A DNA stretch of 64,000 nucleotides from Eriocheir sinensis. Taxonomy: Eukaryota; Arthropoda; Malacostraca; Decapoda; Varunidae. Below the pieces are notes generated by a model, which saw nothing but the letters and a program-made list of their open reading frames with translations, ran no database searches and was not told where the DNA came from. Of this stretch, positions 60,032 through 64,000 are shown in pieces (positions within the stretch are counted from its first letter, which is position 1; every line of letters starts with the position of its first letter). Both the position numbers and the translations under genes were made by a program. Where the stretch lies: the NCBI RefSeq assembly GCF_024679095.1, contig NC_066516.1, forward strand, positions 5,372,480-5,436,479, in the 5' to 3' direction.

Positions 60032-60102
60032 CAATGGGTTCTCTCCTGTTCCTCGCCTTCTTCTTCCTCCTCCTCCTCCTCCTCTTCTTCATTTGGTAGT
60101 GT
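60032..60102 (-). CDS. Candidate 71-nt exon with a poly-glutamate stretch
   Basis: On the minus strand the left border is 'acttgatttgcag', a good acceptor with TTTGCAG. The right border is CCCATTG followed by gtgagtgtt, a near-perfect donor for U1 pairing. One frame is open throughout: TLPN, then eleven Glu codons (a mix of GAA and GAG), then GEEQERTH and two bases of the next codon. The mixed Glu codons suggest selection on protein rather than a pure GAG microsatellite. Acidic runs of this kind occur in many nuclear and chromatin proteins, but no family can be assigned from 23 residues. It could instead be a chance GA-rich repeat between lucky splice words. Neighbouring exons were not found within the window. 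Confidence 0.42.
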
Positions 60103-61034
60103 CTGCAAATCAAGTTTGGTGTCAATTAACTGTGTAAAACATCAAGCAGGCAGTCACTCAAATTTATCTATTTGTATATATTTCATGGTGGCAAATTTAA
60201 AATTGTCAGCTCTATTTTCACCGCAACAATTTTACAGCTAGAATTTCCTCACTCTAATAAGTGAATCAGGGACCTCACAGAGATACACAGAGTGTGTAGG
60301 ACGAATGTACATAACCACATACTCTTTGATTTAACTCTAGGATGTCTCGTGGGATCATCAATAAACAAAAATAAAATATCTGGACAGGCCACTTCCTGGA
60401 GTCTGCTACTTCAATGACTCTAAAAACAGTCCCCGCGCCAAGTGTGTAGCCCATATTTTGGTTGTAAGAAAGCGCCTATTAGCACCTCATTACTATTTTA
60501 CTGAGCGAGGGACACAAGATCCATATAAACCATTAATACTACCTAATAATATTAAACAAATTATACTGCATACCAGGGGAATCAAGGAGATTAATGTTAT
60601 TGTAATTCTCACGCTTGCTCAAATCTAATAAACCTATCCACCCATGCCCACCTAGCTTCAGCAGGTGCCCACCCTGGCCGTATAACCATAGCAGGGCGCG
60701 ATAACAGAAAAACCTTATTCAGAGCAACCGACAACTGATAATGGAGAAAACTCATCGGTGATAACCATATTCGTTTAACTGGAAACACAAATATAGGCTT
60801 ATAACCGATAATTCGATATTAATCCACAATTCCGATACTAGGCTAATATAAGTCCGATAGTATAAAACGATATACCATATTGACATTTCAAATAAAAAAA
60901 CATAGATGAATTCATATTTCATTATCTGTATTTTTAAAAAACTTACAAAATCTGAAACCACACGCTGACACGCATATGCTGGACGGTAATATCGAAACGC
61001 TGAACCGGTGCCAGGTTATTTGGCGTCCCCACCG
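60103..61034. other. Unique DNA, probable intron or intergenic
   Basis: About 930 bp with no supported coding block. The word GATAAC or GATAAT recurs loosely between 60700 and 60830 but not periodically. A 69-codon open frame on the minus strand at 60752-60961 is AT-rich, lacks splice signals and was not called. Confidence 0.45.
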
Positions 61035-61353
61035 ACAAACAGTGGTCTCGTGAACTGCACATGCTCAGACCAGCAAGTGAGACCTGAACAGTCTCACAAA
61101 GTTTTTAAATTTAGAGTAGCGAAGTATTAAATCAGACATAGCAGGACATTCACACCATCTCGACAGCTTAGGATCACATCAGCCAGTTGTATTTTATACG
61201 TACAGAGTGTCGCTTCTAGAAACAGCTTATGATGGTGGTACTGTATGTCTGATTCAGCCTTCCTTCCAGCAACTGCTCTTAATGCGCTGTGATACTGGGT
61301 ACAGGCTCTATGCTACTGGTCTGAACATGCAGTTCACGAGAGACCAGTGTTTG
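61035..61353. mobile_element. Probable MITE or fold-back element with 38-bp inverted ends
   Basis: The left arm (61035-61073, including 'tggtctcgtgaactgc' and 'atgctcagaccag') is matched in reverse complement by the right arm (61316-61353, including 'ctggtctgaacatg' and 'cagttcacgag'). About 33 of 38 positions pair, allowing two small indels. The interior of about 240 bp has no transposase and no long open frame. Non-autonomous DNA elements of a few hundred bp with such ends are MITEs. No clear target-site duplication was seen, so superfamily is unknown. Confidence 0.62.
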
Positions 61354-61756
61354 TTAACACAAGCGCCCAGCTTTTGACGATGGGACACCAACACAAATGG
61401 GTGCCTTTCTAACACCATGGCATGCTCACAAACGAATATGGAATATCAAATTGAGGTGAATAATCATTTTGGGGGCAAAGTTAAATGATTTTCTTTTGAT
61501 GCTGATTTTGAGTCTACATAAAACAACTCTAGTATTTTAATGTTGATGATCTAAGTACGAAATTGCCAAAGATAATTCATACCCCAAGTTTTTCATAAAA
61601 TACTGGGCACACCGGGCCACGCATGCCAGTAGGGAGATAGTTTTTTTTTTTCTGAGGCGGAAAAAAGTAGCGATTATCACTAGTTTGGTTACAAAAATAA
61701 TGAAGATACCGATATATGCTTTCTAAATACAGCGCAGATGGCCGACAACCCGATTT
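61354..61756. other. Unique DNA with no supported gene
   Basis: Contains an 11-nt T run near 61641. A 74-codon minus-strand open frame (61577-61801) crosses it but includes a run of lysines from the T tract and shows no domain; it was not called. Confidence 0.4.
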
Positions 61757-61787
61757 CGTTATCAGCGACAAAGTATCGCTGATAACG
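61757..61787. other. Perfect 12-bp inverted repeat (hairpin)
   Basis: cgttatcagcga at 61757-61768 and tcgctgataacg at 61776-61787 are exact reverse complements around a 7-nt loop (caaagta). The pairing stops sharply at both outer ends. It may be a dimeric protein-binding site, a transposon remnant or an RNA hairpin; the sequence alone does not say. Confidence 0.75.
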
Positions 61788-61890
61788 CCGAAGCTGCGCA
61801 TAACTCACCACCCACCTTCCTGGTACTACAATGTAGTATCAAGTAACACTTAATATAACACGCTGGGTCAGTCGTGAGGGGTATTCAGAT

Positions 61891-62118
61891 TCACAATTCC
61901 ATTGAACACCAGGTCGATCTGTCCTCCCCCGTCACCCTGGTTGGCGCCTCCTCATTCCCAGTACTACTAAAAATGGATTGGTTGAGGAGAAGCACCTTCC
62001 ACAGGAGAGCGTAAATGTTTTCCTGTTCCTCACTGACAGCCACTGATGAAGGCTGGCCAATACCAAATTTAAAGTGCATATTTACACCTTTTCTTTTCTC
62101 CTTATTTTCTCCATGCAA
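61891..62118 (-). CDS. Open frame of 75 codons, uncertain exon or gene fragment
   Basis: An ATG-to-stop frame on the minus strand with mixed codon use. A Lys-rich start (HGENKEKRKG) is followed by a more protein-like part (QPSSVAVSEEQENIYALLWK) and a Thr/Glu/Arg-rich end. A possible acceptor (tattggccag) lies just before the PSSV residues, and a possible donor (gtgctt) lies after WK. Minus-strand donor words gtgggtg and gtgagtt occur below the stop, near 61805-61818. No family is recognised. It may be a terminal exon, a 5' exon or chance. Confidence 0.22.
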   Translation of the reverse strand: MHGENKEKRKGVNMHFKFGIGQPSSVAVSEEQENIYALLWKVLLLNQSIFSSTGNEEAPTRVTGEDRSTWCSMEL

Positions 62119-62243
62119 ACAGTTTAATACTTACTAAAAAATGGTCACACATTTAAACAATCTGTCTCAGGAAACAAATAACCAGTGAGGCTGGCAAGGA
62201 GGAAGAGAGTTTTGCCCATGCTGTGCCCAGTGACCATATTGAC
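62119..62243. other. Short unique DNA
   Basis: No feature seen. It leads into a compound (TG)n and (TA)n microsatellite region. Confidence 0.4.
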
Positions 62244-62268
62244 GTGTGTGTGTGTGTGTGTGTGTGTG
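62244..62268. repeat. (TG)n microsatellite
   Basis: Twelve GT dinucleotides following 'atattgac'. It is 20 bp away from a (TA)n tract, a common compound arrangement. Confidence 0.95.
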
Positions 62269-62282
62269 ATATACCCAATACC

Positions 62283-62288
<6 letters not shown>

Positions 62289-62354
<66 letters not shown>
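62289..62354. repeat. (TA)n microsatellite
   Basis: About 33 TA dinucleotides after 'acccactaca'. Unlike the tracts before 55181 it lies in unique DNA and has no satellite flanks. Confidence 0.96.
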
Positions 62355-62358
<4 letters not shown>

Positions 62359-62399
62359 AATTAGCTCATGATTTTACCATACTAGGCTACTACTACCCT

Positions 62400-64000
62400 A
62401 CTCACCTAGACTTACATATGATGATTATTATGTTGAGTCAGTATTGAAAGCTTGTTATAATAACAGCCATATTTGAAATTACTACAAGGCAATCTCGGAC
62501 ACAGCAGGGCGCTTGTTGGCACTCCACGAAAGGGAGTTTCTTTATGTGTACCATGTAATTCTGCATGTTTCCTATACATATAATATGATGATTATGTGTT
62601 GAGTTTATATTGAAAGTTTTGTTATATTCGACATGACATTTGAAATTTCCTGGTACACTAAGTATCTCGGATAATGTGCGAAAGTTGTTTTGGCCTCATT
62701 GTAGTGAGAGTTTCTTTATGTGCACCATTTAATTCTTCTGCATGTTTTCATATATAAAATGATGAATATAGGTTGAGTTTATGGCTGAAAGTTTGTTATA
62801 TCTAATAGCGTATATTTGAAATTTGCTGAAGGTATGATCTCGGATAATCTTAGGGCACTGTTTTGGCCCTATTTAGTGAATTTCTTTTGCGCACCATGTA
62901 ATTCTGCATGCTTACATATAATATGATGATTATGTTGGGAGTTTATATTGAAAGCTTGTTATATTTAATATTTACATTTGAAATTTAGAGCGCTGGGCGA
63001 ATTTTGGACACAGCAGAGGGCGCCTGTTTTGGGTTCGGTCAGTAGTGAGTTTTATGTGCACCATTTAATTTCTGCATGTTTTCATATAATACATGATGAT
63101 TATGTTGAGTTTATATGGTTGAAAGCTTGTTATATTCAATAGCGACATTTGAATTTAATACAAGTATCTCGACATAGCAGAGGGCGCGCTTGTTTGGCTC
63201 CGTCAGAGGAGTTTCTTTCTTTTATGTGCACCATGTAATTTTGCATGTTTCTATATATAATAATATGATGATTATGTTGAGTTTATATTGAAAAGCTTGT
63301 TATATTCTTCGAGCAGCTTAATATTTGAAATTTGGTACATCAAAGCAAGCATCTCGGATAATGCAAGCAGGGTGTTGTTTTGCATTTTGGCCGTAGTGAG
63401 TTTCTTTATGCACCATTTAATTCTGCATGTTTTCATATATAAAATGATGATTATGTTGTTTATGGCTGAAAGTTGTTATATTCAATAGCGATATTGAAAT
63501 TTGAAGGGCCAAGGCGTATCTCGACACAGCAGAGGGCGCTTGCTTGGCCTCGGCTGTAGTGAAATTTTTTTATGTGCACCATGTAATTTCTGCATGTTTT
63601 CATATATAATACAGGATGATTATGTTGGAGTTTTGGCTGGAAAGCTTGCTATATCTTATAGCGACATTTGAAAATTTCCGGCACACGCGCGACCGATACG
63701 TGCGAAAAGGTTTTGCCTGGCCGTAGTGAGTTTCTTTTTTTTATGTGCACCATTTAATTCCTGTATGTTTTCATATATAAAAATGATGATTTGCGCTGTT
63801 TTATGGTTGAAAGCTTGTTATATCTAATAGCGACATTTGAAATTTGATGCATCAGATACCCTGATACGCGAGGGTAATTGCTTGGGTTCCCGGCCAGAGT
63901 GAATTTCTTTTGCGCACCATGTAATTTGCATGTTTTCATATATAATATGATGATTTATGTTGAGTTTATGGCTTGAAAACTCTTGTTATATTCAATACGA
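62400..64000 (+). repeat. 170-bp satellite array, runs off the window
   Basis: The landmark 'atgatgattatgttgagt' recurs near 62418, 62585, 62759, 62923, 63093, 63265, 63444, 63614, 63783 and 63947, spaced 164-179 bp. Other landmarks are 'gaaagcttgttatattcaat', 'agcgacatttgaaattt', 'gtatctcgg', 'gtagtgagtttcttt' and 'atgtgcaccat'. Each monomer then has either 'gtaatt' or 'ttaatt' after caccat, and these alternate without exception over nine monomers. Unit length is close to a nucleosome repeat. Indels of one to five bases are frequent. A few monomers carry the GC-rich word cagcagagggcgc. Confidence 0.92.

Noticed and set aside
61577..61801. A 74-codon minus-strand protein
   Set aside because: It crosses a T run and the perfect hairpin, has no splice or domain support, and its composition is not distinctive.
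57960..64000. CRISPR array
   Set aside because: Units are contiguous tandem repeats of 90-180 bp with no short identical repeats separated by unique spacers, in a eukaryotic context.

Overview
This looks like eukaryotic nuclear DNA, probably from an animal with a large, repeat-rich genome. The tRNA-derived SINE, the likely MITE, the exon-like block with GT/AG borders and the very long (TA)n, (GA)n and (TG)n tracts all point that way. Dinucleotide repeats on this scale are typical of decapod crustaceans such as shrimps and crabs, but nothing here proves the taxon (low confidence).

Positions 1-55181 are one continuous AT-rich satellite field. The monomer is about 45 bp (44-46). Its sense reading, called + here, runs from 'tatgtgtattttgtatat' to 'catacaaatttacattat'. 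Monomers occur in recognisable variants that recur in the same order, so there is a higher-order arrangement. The array reverses orientation about 35 times, and it is built from copied segments of about 0.8-5 kb, some direct and some inverted. Eleven long (TA)n tracts are embedded. Several clearly grew out of the TATATATA core already present in each monomer. The only foreign insert seen is a tRNA-headed SINE at 4522-4890 on the minus strand. I find no protein gene here. The many open frames arise because 45 is a multiple of three and the monomer lacks stops in some frames.

Positions 55182-62400 are ordinary-composition DNA. They hold a 105-bp-class minisatellite in two opposite arrays (three long units at 56755-57265 and about fourteen shorter reversed units at 57960-59455), a (GA)n tract, a likely MITE (61035-61353), a perfect 12-bp hairpin (61757-61787), and weak gene evidence. 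The best gene candidate is a 71-nt exon on the minus strand (60032-60102) with consensus splice borders and an eleven-glutamate run. Two poorer candidates lie at 55369-55478 (+) and 61891-62118 (-).

Positions 62400-64000 are a third satellite family with a unit of about 170 bp, nucleosome-like in length. It alternates two monomer classes, has a probable six-monomer super-period, and some monomers carry a CTCF-like motif. It runs off the right edge.

The window therefore reads as the border of a heterochromatic block, possibly pericentromeric, next to gene-poor sequence. There are no operons, prokaryotic signals or CRISPR arrays. All similarities were judged by eye, so block boundaries inside the satellite field are good to about 10-20 bp.
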